Shown here: positions 32,819 to 42,134 of the stretch, piece by piece | Layout of the letters: every line of letters starts with the position of its first letter | Position numbering within the stretch: position 1 is the stretch's first letter | Assembly (NCBI GenBank): GCA_018136815.1 | Contig: CM030931.1 | Span: 8,420,557-8,484,556 of the forward strand | Source of the DNA: Isochrysis galbana | Lineage: Eukaryota > Haptophyta > Isochrysidales > Isochrysidaceae | Direction of reading: 5' to 3' | Length of the DNA: 64,000 bases | Program-made: the position numbers and the translations under genes | Notes under the pieces: model-generated | Seen by the model: the letters and a program-made list of their open reading frames with translations, nothing else | What the model was told of the DNA's origin: nothing | Databases searched by the model: none

Positions 32819-34417
32819 TCACTGTACGTTCTGATAGTTGTAGCCTGCTGTGACCACTACGATGGATCCGATGACGATAGAGTTGTTCATCGGCCCATTG
32901 AAGAGCATATGCGATGCCGCGGTTGTGAGCACAATCGAAGATGCGGTAGAGATGTTCTTGGCTAATCCGTCGGCGTATTTGATGACCATTGCCACCAGGA
33001 TGCCGCCGAGAGCACCCAGCAAAGCTACCGCGAGCGTCACGCGCGACCAGCCGTAGAAGGGCGCCCTCGGGTTGTCATATATCGACCATGGCACATAGAT
33101 GAGCATTGAATAAAAAGCGAGCTGCAAGTTACGGTCCCACACCGTGAGGCTTGTGGTTTTCAGGACTTTCTCGAAGTAGACTGTCGCGAGACCCGAGAGA
33201 AGGCAGTCGAGCGTAACAGCGATGATTCCAACCACGTACGAACCGAACCCCGCGGTACCTGCCTCACTGACCGCCACCGTGCTGGCGCCGTCGATGCACG
33301 CGCCCGACCCGGGTCTCGCCTCGAGTGAGATGAGGAGGACACCCAACACCAAAGTAACAAGCGCGCACCACTTGGCTTGAGAGAGCACGCGATTCAGGAA
33401 GCAGCGCTGGAAGAGCGCTGTGAAAAAGATTTTGGATTGCTGTATAACGGCAAAGGTGCCAGCATCGATGCGATTCAATGAGACGAAGCCAAGCATGTTC
33501 ATGATAAGATACATGCATGCTGGCACAGCCATCTTTGCAGAATTAGTGAGCAGGAACTGTAGGCGCGCGCCAATCGGGAGCTCGCGCGGCGCTTCTGAGT
33601 TAGCCGGATCACCCATGATCATGACCAGCGACAGGCAAAACTTGATGACCTCACCTGCACCCAGCACCGACGCGGCCCCCCAAGGCTCGTGTAAGATGCC
33701 CGTCGCGTAGCGCCGCAGCAACACATAAGCAGAGTACTGGATGCAAAGGAACACCACACAGAGCACACGACGGCGCACTGCTCTCATGGACTCCGCGCTC
33801 AGCTGCATCTGCACCGTGGTGCCCACCTCGGGATCGCGGGGCGACTCAGTCTGGAGCAAGACTGACTTGATCTCCGGCCCACCCTGAGATTGGGTCGATA
33901 GGGCCAGCAGGATGCCAACCAGCGCGAGCGCAAGGGCAGCACCGAGCAGAGGCAGGGAGGAGGAGGACGAGGTCGAGGCCGCGTCTGCTGCATCGACCAC
34001 CTTGGTGCGCCGGGGAACCTCCGACTCGAGTTGATGGTGAGGCCTCGCCACCGCGTCCGCCAGTTGCGTCGGTTGCGCCGGCAGCTGCGGCAGTTTCGGC
34101 CGTGGCTGCTGCTGTGGCATCGTCGGCTGCTGCTGCTTCGTGGGTGTCTCAAGCTGCGATTGTGAAGTTCGGACCACTACCCCCTGCCCCAGCTGCTGCG
34201 CCGGCTGCGGTGCCTCGCCCGTGATCGGGTCCAGCGTAGGCGTGGCGGCACTTGCGGCACAGAAGCCGCACGACTGGCACTTGCAGTACCTGCAGTGGGC
34301 GGTGGCGCGTGCGGGCTTGCAGAAGTCGGCGCACGTGCGGTAGTTGAAATCGCCCTTCATCGATGAGCGGCAAGCCGGCTCGGCTGCAGCCGCCAGCAGC
34401 ACGAGCAGCGGAAGCAT
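32819..34417 (-). CDS. nucleotide-sugar transporter (SLC35A-like) with a Cys-rich secreted head
   Basis: A 532-residue intronless protein from an ATG at 34417. Residues 1-15 are a signal peptide (MLPLLVLLAAAAEPAC). A Cys-rich module follows at about 16-55 (TCADFC...HCRYCKCQSCGFC), then a Gln/Pro/Thr-rich linker with predicted TM helix near LPLLGAALALALVGILLAL. The C-terminal 320 residues are a multi-helix transporter of the UDP-galactose/CMP-sialic acid class: EVIKFCLSLVMI, YLIMNMLGFVSLNRIDAGTF, VIQQSKIFFTALFQ, ending LAKNISTASSIVLTTAAS. Such proteins exchange nucleotide sugars for nucleoside monophosphates across the Golgi membrane. Typical members are about 320-400 residues with no Cys-rich lumenal head, so the fusion is unusual. 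The substrate cannot be read from sequence. Confidence 0.88.
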   Translation of the reverse strand: MLPLLVLLAAAAEPACRSSMKGDFNYRTCADFCKPARATAHCRYCKCQSCGFCAASAATPTLDPITGEAPQPAQQLGQGVVVRTSQSQLETPTKQQQPTMPQQQPRPKLPQLPAQPTQLADAVARPHHQLESEVPRRTKVVDAADAASTSSSSSLPLLGAALALALVGILLALSTQSQGGPEIKSVLLQTESPRDPEVGTTVQMQLSAESMRAVRRRVLCVVFLCIQYSAYVLLRRYATGILHEPWGAASVLGAGEVIKFCLSLVMIMGDPANSEAPRELPIGARLQFLLTNSAKMAVPACMYLIMNMLGFVSLNRIDAGTFAVIQQSKIFFTALFQRCFLNRVLSQAKWCALVTLVLGVLLISLEARPGSGACIDGASTVAVSEAGTAGFGSYVVGIIAVTLDCLLSGLATVYFEKVLKTTSLTVWDRNLQLAFYSMLIYVPWSIYDNPRAPFYGWSRVTLAVALLGALGGILVAMVIKYADGLAKNISTASSIVLTTAASHMLFNGPMNNSIVIGSIVVVTAGYNYQNVQ

Positions 34418-34975
34418 CGTGCCGAGTGGTCGGGGGTCGGGGCCGGGGGGGGAGGGGTGGCAAGGTGGGGGAGGCCAGGGGGTGGGGAGGGAGGGGGGGC
34501 GGGCGGCGGGTGTGCGGGCGCCACGTTCTTCTTGCCGAAGGGGCGCGAATCTAACGTTATCGGGAGGTCCAAATCCGCCTACTCGGGGGTGTGCACTTGA
34601 GGCGGTGCTCGGCGATGGAGGGCTTGTCCCTCCCGCGGCGGGCGGGTGGGGGGGGGGGGGGGGGCGCCGCACCTCGACCATCTCTCTCTCTCTCGCTCGC
34701 CCCCCCCCCCCCCCCCCCCCCCCCATCTTTCTCCGTGGCTCTCTCTCCTCTTTCTTGCCACCACCTTAGGTATATGTAGATCCCCCTCCGCCTCGCACTG
34801 CCGGTGGGGGGTCTCCCTCTCCCCTCCCCCCCCCCCTTCTCTCTCAGTTCCCCTGCTGCTCGCCGCTCTTCCTTCCTTCCTTCAGCGGCCTTTCCTTCCC
34901 TTCCTCTCTCACACCGCTCAAATCATCTTCTCTGTAAAAAATCCTCTGTGTGAAATCTTCTAAACCTGACCGGCG
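34418..34975. repeat. poly-C/poly-G and CT-rich 5' flank of the transporter gene
   Basis: Contains poly-G (34650-34663), poly-C (34700-34724 and 34825-34834) and CT tracts. No gene is seen. It may hold the transporter's promoter. Confidence 0.65.
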
Positions 34976-35551
34976 ATGGTGGTGGTGTCGCCCTCTGGGA
35001 GGCAAAAAACAGACTCCGTACCAGAGGCCAAGAGGGATTACTTTATCCTGACCCCCTTTGCAAGACAAGATTTTTTAGTTCAAGTAAGCTCGCAGCCCCA
35101 GTTTTTAGTTAAAATCTCCCGGAACGGCGGAAATCGCGCTGCTGGTTTTCGGGCCGCCTCGCTGTTGAACTTTTGGCTACCCGCCAGCGATGGCGGACGA
35201 GCGGACGAGGCCCTGCCCGCGGACGAGCAGCTTAGCCAGCTGGAGCCAGCTGGTGAAGGCGAGGCGCCCACGGGACGGCGGCATAGGAGCACAAGGCTCA
35301 ACGCGTTGCGCGAGAAGCGCGAGAAGCGCCTCGTGCAGCTCAGCAAGGGGCGCAAGCGCGTGGTCGACTGCGAGGCCAAGCTGGGCACCGCGGTCAACAA
35401 GGCAGCCAGATAGGAGGAGGTGGAGAAGGCGCGCGCGAAGCTAAAGGAGGAGGAGATGAGGGTGGCCGCCCTAGACGAGCAGATCGAGATTGAGGAGCAG
35501 AAGCAGGAGGAGAAGGAGGAGCTGGAGCGCGTTGCGGAGGCCCGCCGATGA
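34976..35551 (+). pseudogene. charged coiled-coil protein with an in-frame TAG
   Basis: From an ATG at 34976 the frame reads 145 codons to a TAG at 35411, then continues in the same frame for 45 more codons to a TGA at 35549. The part before the stop has REKREKRLVQLSKGRKRVVD, and the part after has EEVEKARAKLKEEEMRVAAL and EEQKQEEKEELERVAEARR, so the helix is continuous across the TAG. One base change would restore it, which fits a decayed gene. The rest of the window uses TAG as a stop, so recoding is unlikely. No family is recognised. Confidence 0.5.
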
Positions 35552-35687
35552 CGGATTTAGGTGTGATGCGTCCCTCCGTGGGGGGCGGCGGCCACCTCGG
35601 CCGCGAGCAGCTGGGCGGAGGCGTTGTGCGCGGCCAGGTGGCGGTGCGCGACCTCGAAGGAGAGGGCGGCGGTGCGCCGGAGGGTGA

Positions 35688-36168
35688 GTGTTCGAATTTG
35701 AGGCCGTCGACGAGATCGTCGCATTCGTATCGCCTGTAGGAGCGAACGACTTTCCGTATCCCTACGCCATTGATAAGACCGGTAGGCATTACCTCATGCT
35801 CGAAAAGAAAAAGAAGCAGGGGTACATTGACCCGTACCACAGCTTTTACGACATCGAAAAGAAGTTCAAGCTGACACACGAGGAGTGCGGTATACATCCG
35901 ATGCACTCATTGAAGACGATCCTTTCAAGACAAGTGTGAGGAGAGGTCCACGTCATGCGTGACGAGGAGGCCGCTGGAATTTTCATCGAGGGGGGGGCAC
36001 GCACTAGTAGTAACCATGCATCCCCTTGCTCACAGGAGCGCCCTCATGGTGAGCTAGGCCCGGTGTCCTAGGACCGAGCTTTTTTGTATTTGATGTTGCT
36101 CGGCCAGAGTCCCCACGGGAGGGGAAGAAACCCTGAGGGAAAGGAGACCAAATGAAGGCAAGCCGCCT
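35688..36168 (+). repeat. duplicated segment carrying the virus-like fragment, copy 2
   Basis: Repeats 27368-27822, including an open frame for FEAVDEIVAFVSPVGANDFP, YPYAIDKTGRHYLMLEKKKK and the same C-terminal LSRQV at 35939. It begins abruptly inside unrelated sequence at GTGTTCGAATTTG. Two codons (KK) are added relative to copy 1. Confidence 0.9.
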
Positions 36169-37049
36169 CGGCGTAGAGTTCTCATGCACAATAAGCTGCC
36201 AGACATCCGCGCCGCGCGCGGGGAGACGGACAATAAAAGCCGCGCTCAGAACGTGGCGCAACACCCCAATTCGCACGCAACCGGAGTGCCCTCCCAAAGG
36301 GGGGGGGGGGGGCAGTAGAAGTCACAAGTGCACAACGGGGACGGTAGAAGTCCCGCGCCTTTGTTTTGTCGCACGTGCCTGTCTGGGTACGTATGGGGCT
36401 CCACTCCTCTAGAGGTGCGAGACCACTTTTCTAACTTCCTGTGAATCGAACAATTCGCTATTCATTCGCACGTCATACATGCGGCCTGACTTATAGCCGA
36501 CTACTTCAAAGGTCCCTATCACCGGAAGGTGATCCGAGGCGCCAACGCGTGGGGTGGCATGTGGGTGGCCATCCGCTAGTTCACGTTCCCAACACTTGAA
36601 CGCAACCCTCATACAAATAACTAACAACACCCCCCATCGCACAAGGGCCTTCGAGGGGTGATGACGCTCCCAATACCACTTCCAACCCTATTTGAGGATG
36701 ACGGCTTTCCCGATCTTTGTCAAAAGCGGGTTGCTCAAGCCACAAGCAGGTCAGCGTGTTTGATGCTTGAGAATTGGGTTCTGTGGCAGTTTATAAGATA
36801 AAGCCGAAAGGTTGCGTTCGTCGAGGACCGTATGGATGCAGCTCGCACTCGGCATGCATGCACTGCTGTTGTGCGCAATAGCTCCCGAGTATCATAGCTT
36901 CATTGCTGAGCCTTGACGGCAGTTTAGGCATAGACGTTAACTTTGCTTCACATTCGGTGATGTTGGACCCGTCGAAGGAAGCATGACGCCGTGGGCATCC
37001 AAACGGCAGGAAGAAGCGAAGGGTGGGTGACATGTGGAGGGGAGGGTTA
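36169..37049. other. intergenic with LINE endonuclease relic
   Basis: Holds a poly-G run at 36300-36312 and the endonuclease relic listed separately. From 36660 to 37049 no gene is seen; this is the 3' flank of the YeiH-like gene. Confidence 0.55.
36409..36642 (-). pseudogene. AP-endonuclease-like C-terminus of a LINE
   Basis: A short minus-strand frame with RVGASDHLPVIGTFEVVG. The SDHLPV motif is the conserved catalytic end (Ser-Asp-His) of endonuclease/exonuclease/phosphatase domains, which LINE elements carry upstream of reverse transcriptase. No reverse transcriptase follows, and the frame stops soon after. A host EEP-domain gene remnant is the alternative. Confidence 0.5.
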
Positions 37050-38449
37050 TTAGGGAAAGATGGACAAAGCGGCATTAGAGGCAACTAGACCCCCAACGAG
37101 CAAATTCAGCCAAAGTGCAGCAGCCAAAATCATAGGCCTAGGACCGAGCTTGCGAATTTCGCCGAGATCGGCGTCAAGCCCCAGTGCGGCCATGGCCGAC
37201 GCGAGGAAAATGGCCGAGACCAGCGCCGCTGCTCGAGAGACCTCCGGTGCGAAGCCCACGGTTGAATTGAAGGCGGCAACGGCGAAAAAGCCGAGGGCAA
37301 ACCACGGCACTCTAGGACCAGCGGGTGAACGCCGGCCCTTGCTGCCTGAACTCGATTTGCTCTTACGAAGGGCACCATTCGGGCCAAAATAAAAGAGGAA
37401 GAGCAGCCATGGTTCAAGCATACACACGCGAAGTAGTTTCGTCACCACTGCGACTGAGGCCACGTCCGGCCCCATTGCCTTGCCTGCAGCAACCACACCT
37501 GCAAGCTCATGTACCGTCGAGCCTGCATGCGGGGGTCACAAGAGAATCACGAGCTGAATTTATGGAGGGATAGCGCGCTGCAGGCAGCCAGTGCTGAGAG
37601 CACGACGAAGGGCGAAGTGGCTCTGCGTATAGATGGAGGGCGCTATGTGCATCGCGCACCAGTGTAGATCCCCATGAGCCTAGGCGCAGAGCTGAGCACT
37701 GGGATGCTCTTGAAAAGGAAGGGATAGAGGAACATTGCGCTCGTGCCGCAAAGCACGACCGTGCCAACGGCAGCGGCCACCTCGTGAGGCTCTGCGTCAA
37801 TAATCGGCAGTGCTGCCGCGACAGCCGAGCACCCGCACACCGCAGAGCCCGTGCTAATGAGTGTTGTCAGCCTTTCCTGAAGCCCAAGAACGTGCCCGAG
37901 ACTGTATCCTATCAGCAGCGTTGACACAATAACGTAGGCGTCGGCGAGGAGCCCTGAAGCACCGACGCCGAGCACCTTTTGCAAGGTCAATTTGGCCCCG
38001 TACAAAACAATTCCGCCCCGAAGAAGCCGGGCCTTGGCAAATCGCATGCCTGCCGACGCACATTGGAGCGCCTTTCCAGATGGCTGGAGTGTACGAAGGG
38101 AAGTACCAATCAGGATGCCGCCGAGCGACGCCCACAGGAGCGGAGACAGGCCAACCGTCCGCCGCGCGAGCTGTTCGGCGCACCATGCGATAGAGCCGGT
38201 GAGTGCGAGCCCCGGTGCACGCTGCTTAAGGAAGCCGGCGCTTTGGTGAAGGCGCACGAATGGAGCGGTGCCGAGCGTCCCCTGCGCCCACTGGAAGCCT
38301 TCAGGTAGCAGTGGATCGTATGTGCTCATCGAAGGGACCACCGCACGTGGGACTAAGGGGCCAGGGAAGGAGATCCCGCCGCGCAACGCAGGCACCGGCG
38401 CCCACGCGAACGGCGAGAGTGCAAGAGGAAGCATCACCGTGGCGGCCAT
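37050..38449 (-). CDS. YeiH/UPF0324-family membrane transporter, probably plastid-targeted
   Basis: Two exons (38449-37660 and 37522-37050) joined by a 137-nt GT-AG intron give 420 residues; the join restores GIYTGSTVHELAGVVAAGKA, a family-conserved stretch. The YeiH family consists of bacterial-type inner-membrane proteins of about 10 helices, often called putative sulfate exporters, with unproven function. Visible motifs are GGIVLYGAKLTLQ, STGSAVCGCSAVAAALPII and VAAAVGTVVLCGTSAMFLYP in exon 1, and VTKLLRVCMLEPWLLFLF in exon 2. An extra N-terminal 60 residues (MAATVMLPLALSPFAWAPVP, then Arg/Pro-rich) look like a signal plus transit peptide. Plastid envelope location is an inference. Bacterial ancestry is likely for the family. 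Confidence 0.9.
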
Positions 38450-40077
38450 CAGCAGCCGTCGCTCTACCCGCCAGACAGGCAGTGGTTCGAGAAGGAATAC
38501 TGCTACTAGTAAATGAAAAGACTATAAAACTATAGCTGAGTTGAACACAGGAGACGAGCCTACATCCTACATGGTACATGGTACATGGTAGGAGTACATC
38601 GGAAACTCGGTTTAATGGTAATCCTACATGTGAAAAACAGTCCAACAGCCCAAGAAAACAGTAAAAACAGCTGTTTTGGGGTTACACAAAAAAGCCAAAA
38701 ACAGGCCGAAAAACAGGATCCTTTACCTACGTTAGAGTAAGGGGGTTACGGGGGCGGGCGCCCACTCGGAGCACGACGCACGCCGCACGCTCGCTCCCCG
38801 CCCCCCCTCCCTCCCCCCTCCCTCGCCCATCTGTTGTATTCAGGCCTCTCGGCCTGAATATTTCGGCATGAGCGCGTTCCTTCTTCGTTATTGTCGCATT
38901 CATCCTAGATGATGCGATTTCCAGGCTCTTATTTCCAGGTCCTTCGCCGTGCGGCCACACGGTGAAGCTCAGGTACTTCTAGGTTGGTAGGGTTCGTCCC
39001 TAGCGATCTAGAATTCGAGTTCTCGTTTCGTTCCGTCTAGCCTGTTTGTCAGGTCTAGATTCCAGGTTTCCTCCTTTCGGCTAAGGCCTGTAACCACTTG
39101 GATTTGGGACTAACCGGATATTGTGGGTAGTTCACCGACCCCTATCTAGTTAGATAGTGATAGTGACCGACCCCTATCTAGTTAGATAGTGATAGTTGCA
39201 AATGGCCCCCTAGGTAGTGATATTCTGATACTAGTAGTCGTACTATATAATATATAATATATAATATTAATTAATAATATATATATAGTGTGTGTGTACG
39301 TGTGTGTGTATGCGCGCGCACGTGTGTCGTGTGCGTGTGTGTGTGTCCCTACATATACAGCCGCAAGCCGCAAGCGGCAAGCGGAGCCATCCCCCCCCCC
39401 CCCCAATGGTATCGCTCCCCCCCCCCCTTCCCCCCTATTCCTATTCCCTATTCTCCTTTCTCTTTACTCTTTACTTATTTTGCGGCGGTGTCCGTTTTGA
39501 GAGTGGCGGGAGCCGACGCGAGGCGGGAGCCGACGCGAGGCGGCAGGCGGCAGGCGGGAGGGAGGTAAACATGTATCCAAAAGAAGATGTTGCTTCCTCC
39601 GCCGCGCCTGCCGCCGGCATGCCTCCTTCCTCTTGCCCTCAGGCCCTATGGGCCACTCCAATTCGTCAACGCGAGCCCGTAGCTCGCGCGTCGCGCATTT
39701 GCTCGGGCAGGCATGGGGATGGCAATGGCTGCGGGCCCGGGGGCAAGAGGGCTTCACCTCGCCGCGGCATTGCGCTGCGTGCTCGCAGGCTCTGTCTGTG
39801 TCTGTCGTAATCATCCTGCGATCGAGTAAGTATTAGTTATTCAGCCTTTTTATTCACGTAGTCTACCCTATCCTCTCGGTGGGACTTTCCTAGTGACCCC
39901 CAGCCGAGCCACGCGCTCATTCTTGCTCTGCAAGGGTTTTGTTTTCGCGCGTAGACCCCCCACACCCAACCAAATATCCACCAAGTACTCCGTGCCCAGC
40001 CAATTCCTGAGCGCGCGTTGAAGGCTGGCACGGCGTTCTTCGTTCTTCGAAGCCCTCACAGCCCCCACTGCAGCTCC
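38450..40077. repeat. intergenic with short tandem repeats
   Basis: ACATGGTACATGGTA repeats lie at 38570-38595. A 32-bp unit starting ACCGACCCCTATCTAG is tandemly duplicated at 39134-39165 and 39166-39196. A TATATA-rich stretch (39245-39285) precedes GT-rich dinucleotides (39286-39348) and poly-C at 39393-39404 and 39417-39427. At 39597-39654 is the second copy of the segment at 25346-25399. No gene is seen. Confidence 0.6.
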
Positions 40078-41021
40078 ATGGAGACAAGAGTGGCGTCAGA
40101 GGCAGGGGCATGCACAACCCCAACTTCCATCCGCGGGTCGACCCAGCCCGCGAGCAACCCAGAAGCCCCTCCACCTGCATCGCCGATAGCCATCGCGATC
40201 GGCGACGTCGCAGAAGTTGTTCTTCGTGAGGAGGGGGAGGCAGGAGGGGCGAGTTCCGGGCGCCCCAGGCGTCGAGCGGCCGCTCAGGTATCATACATAG
40301 GCGGGGGGCGCGTGGCTCCGCAGGAGGACACCAAGGAGCGCGCGCTGAAGGCCATCCGCTGCTGGTACCATCCAGACACCGACCGCAGCACGCTACGGAC
40401 GAAGGCCGACTGGGCCAAGGAGTTTGGCATCGACAGACCGCGCTTCACCTATTGGGAGCAGGGCGTGGGAGCGGTAGGCCTCGAAAGAAGCAGCGCTTCT
40501 CAACGGGGGTCTTCCTCGAGATGGGGCCAATAACAATAACATACGGTGAGGGCTTAGAAGTCGCCCGGAAGGAGCACGCGCGGCTAGCTGAATTTAAAGA
40601 AGGTAAGAAAGCTCGAGCGGCTCACCGCAAAGCGGCGGAGGAGCAGAGAACACTGGGCCGAAAGGTGGCAGCGCGCGCGGCTGCGGCCAAATTGTGGGCA
40701 ATTGATGGCGACGCCTCACGTCTGAAGAAGCACGAGTTAATGGACTTGCTCAACGAGGTAGGCGCGAGCGGCGGCGCATTCAAGCCCATGGATGGGAAGA
40801 AGGAAAAGCTGCTTCCGGCTTTTGAGGCGCATGTGCAAAAGGCGGGTTGTTGGGAGGCTATTGTGACTGTGTTGTGGGACCCTCCCACGGATGAGTTGGA
40901 CACGCAAGGGCGAAAGCGTTCGCCACCACGGGCACCCGCATCCGGTGCAGCACCTGTACCAGGCGTTGCGGTAGGGGTAGGGGGTGCATTTGCATTGGAT
41001 GGAGATGGCATGCAGTCTTAG
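40078..41021 (+). pseudogene. unknown basic protein, apparently frameshifted, possibly element-encoded
   Basis: The first frame (ATG at 40078) contains ERALKAIRCWYHPDTDRSTL and KADWAKEFGIDRPRFTYWEQ. Near 40465-40480 good coding potential shifts by one frame to SGRPRKKQRFSTGVFLEMGP, a long basic helix (EGKKARAAHRKAAEEQRTLG), a SAP-like stretch (ASRLKKHELMDLLNEVGASG), and a Pro/Ala tail to a stop at 41021. The junction has no GT-AG intron of reasonable size, so a single-base indel (real or assembly) is likely. The SGRPRKK motif is AT-hook-like, so DNA binding is plausible. I do not recognise the family. Confidence 0.45.
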
Positions 41022-41640
41022 GTAGAGTGTTCTTATGTCTATGTCTTGGTACTCTTTCTATGTGGCCATACCTACTGACTACTGAATCCCACGCCGCTTG
41101 CTCTCTCTGTATACGGTGACGCTCGCTCTCCCAATCGCCGGCACCTGCTGATAGCGCACTGATGTGCGCAAACGCCTGCCCAGGGCTGGCCGTCACACGC
41201 CATGCCCATACCCATGGGCGGTAGCCGCCAGGCATGCTTACCCTGGGCCCAACCATAGCTTTTTTGTATGGGTTGCACTTGAAATATGGGACTTTGGGAC
41301 CTTGAAGAACAAAATGACAGGGATTGAGGGGTGCCCGATATTGACAGTCCGTACAGGCCCCGGCACGTGTTGCGTCTACGTCACAACCCTCTTGCATGCC
41401 GCCCAACCCTTTTGATGGAGGCCTTGCTAGTACATGTGGGCTGAGCACTATGCCTGACTCAGGGCCCTAAAGCATCAAGGGGCCAAAATACTGAGGGGGA
41501 GAACAATTATGCTAGGAATTGGCTAGGTACGGAGTATCCAGGGCACCCATGGAAATATCCAGAGATAGCTAGTCCTGCCAAAATTCGCCCAAATATCCAG
41601 TAGATATATTATCCGGATATTTCTGCCAAGGCCTACTTAC
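41022..41640. other. intergenic, no gene seen
   Basis: Mixed sequence, AT-richer toward 41600, ending at a foldback element. No domain is visible in any frame. Confidence 0.55.
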
Positions 41641-41798
41641 GGCACCCCCCAGGAGCTATCCCCCGATAGCTCTCGGGGGATTTTCTCGGTCCCCCGGTAG
41701 CTCTCGGGGGGGCTGTTGGCGATCGGGAAAAAATTTCCCCCCGATAGCTCTCGGGGGCCCCCGGTAGCTATCGGGGGGCGTTGGCTCCTGGGGGGTAA
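41641..41798. mobile_element. foldback (MITE-like) element with short terminal inverted repeats
   Basis: The 158-bp unit begins GGCACCCCCCAGGAGC and ends GCTCCTGGGGGGTAAC, giving terminal inverted repeats of about 13 bp. Inside are five or six near-palindromes of the form CCCCCGATAGCTCTCGGGGG. A truncated copy in inverse orientation lies at 8930-9048. No target duplication is obvious. It ends about 335 bp upstream of the MAPK start codon. Confidence 0.7.
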
Positions 41799-42134
41799 CA
41801 TATGTACAACAAAAACACGTTCGGGTTCAAACTGCAGTGGCTGTAGGATTACAATACAACACAGCCGCCCGTGAGGAAACGGCTCTCCTCTCTCTCGCCG
41901 AGGTGCCTCTCTTCTCACTCTCCACCTTCCACCGGCCCCTTCAGCTGATTTGCTGACGAGAGAAGAGAGAAGTTGAGACGGAGAGGGGCGCGGCACCCGT
42001 CTCTCTTTCCGCCTCTCGTCTCTAGGCTCAGAGTTCCGACTTGAAGCGGGAGGAAAGCTCAAGGGAGAGAGAAGAGAGAGGGGCGGGGGGAGGGGGGGGA
42101 GAACTGCCTGGCTCGCCGGGCCCACCGCCCAAAC

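Noticed and set aside
35411..35413. Stop-codon recoding (TAG as amino acid)
   Set aside because: Other frames in the window, such as the phosphatase-adjacent and glycosyltransferase genes, end normally, and only one gene shows an internal TAG, so decay is simpler.
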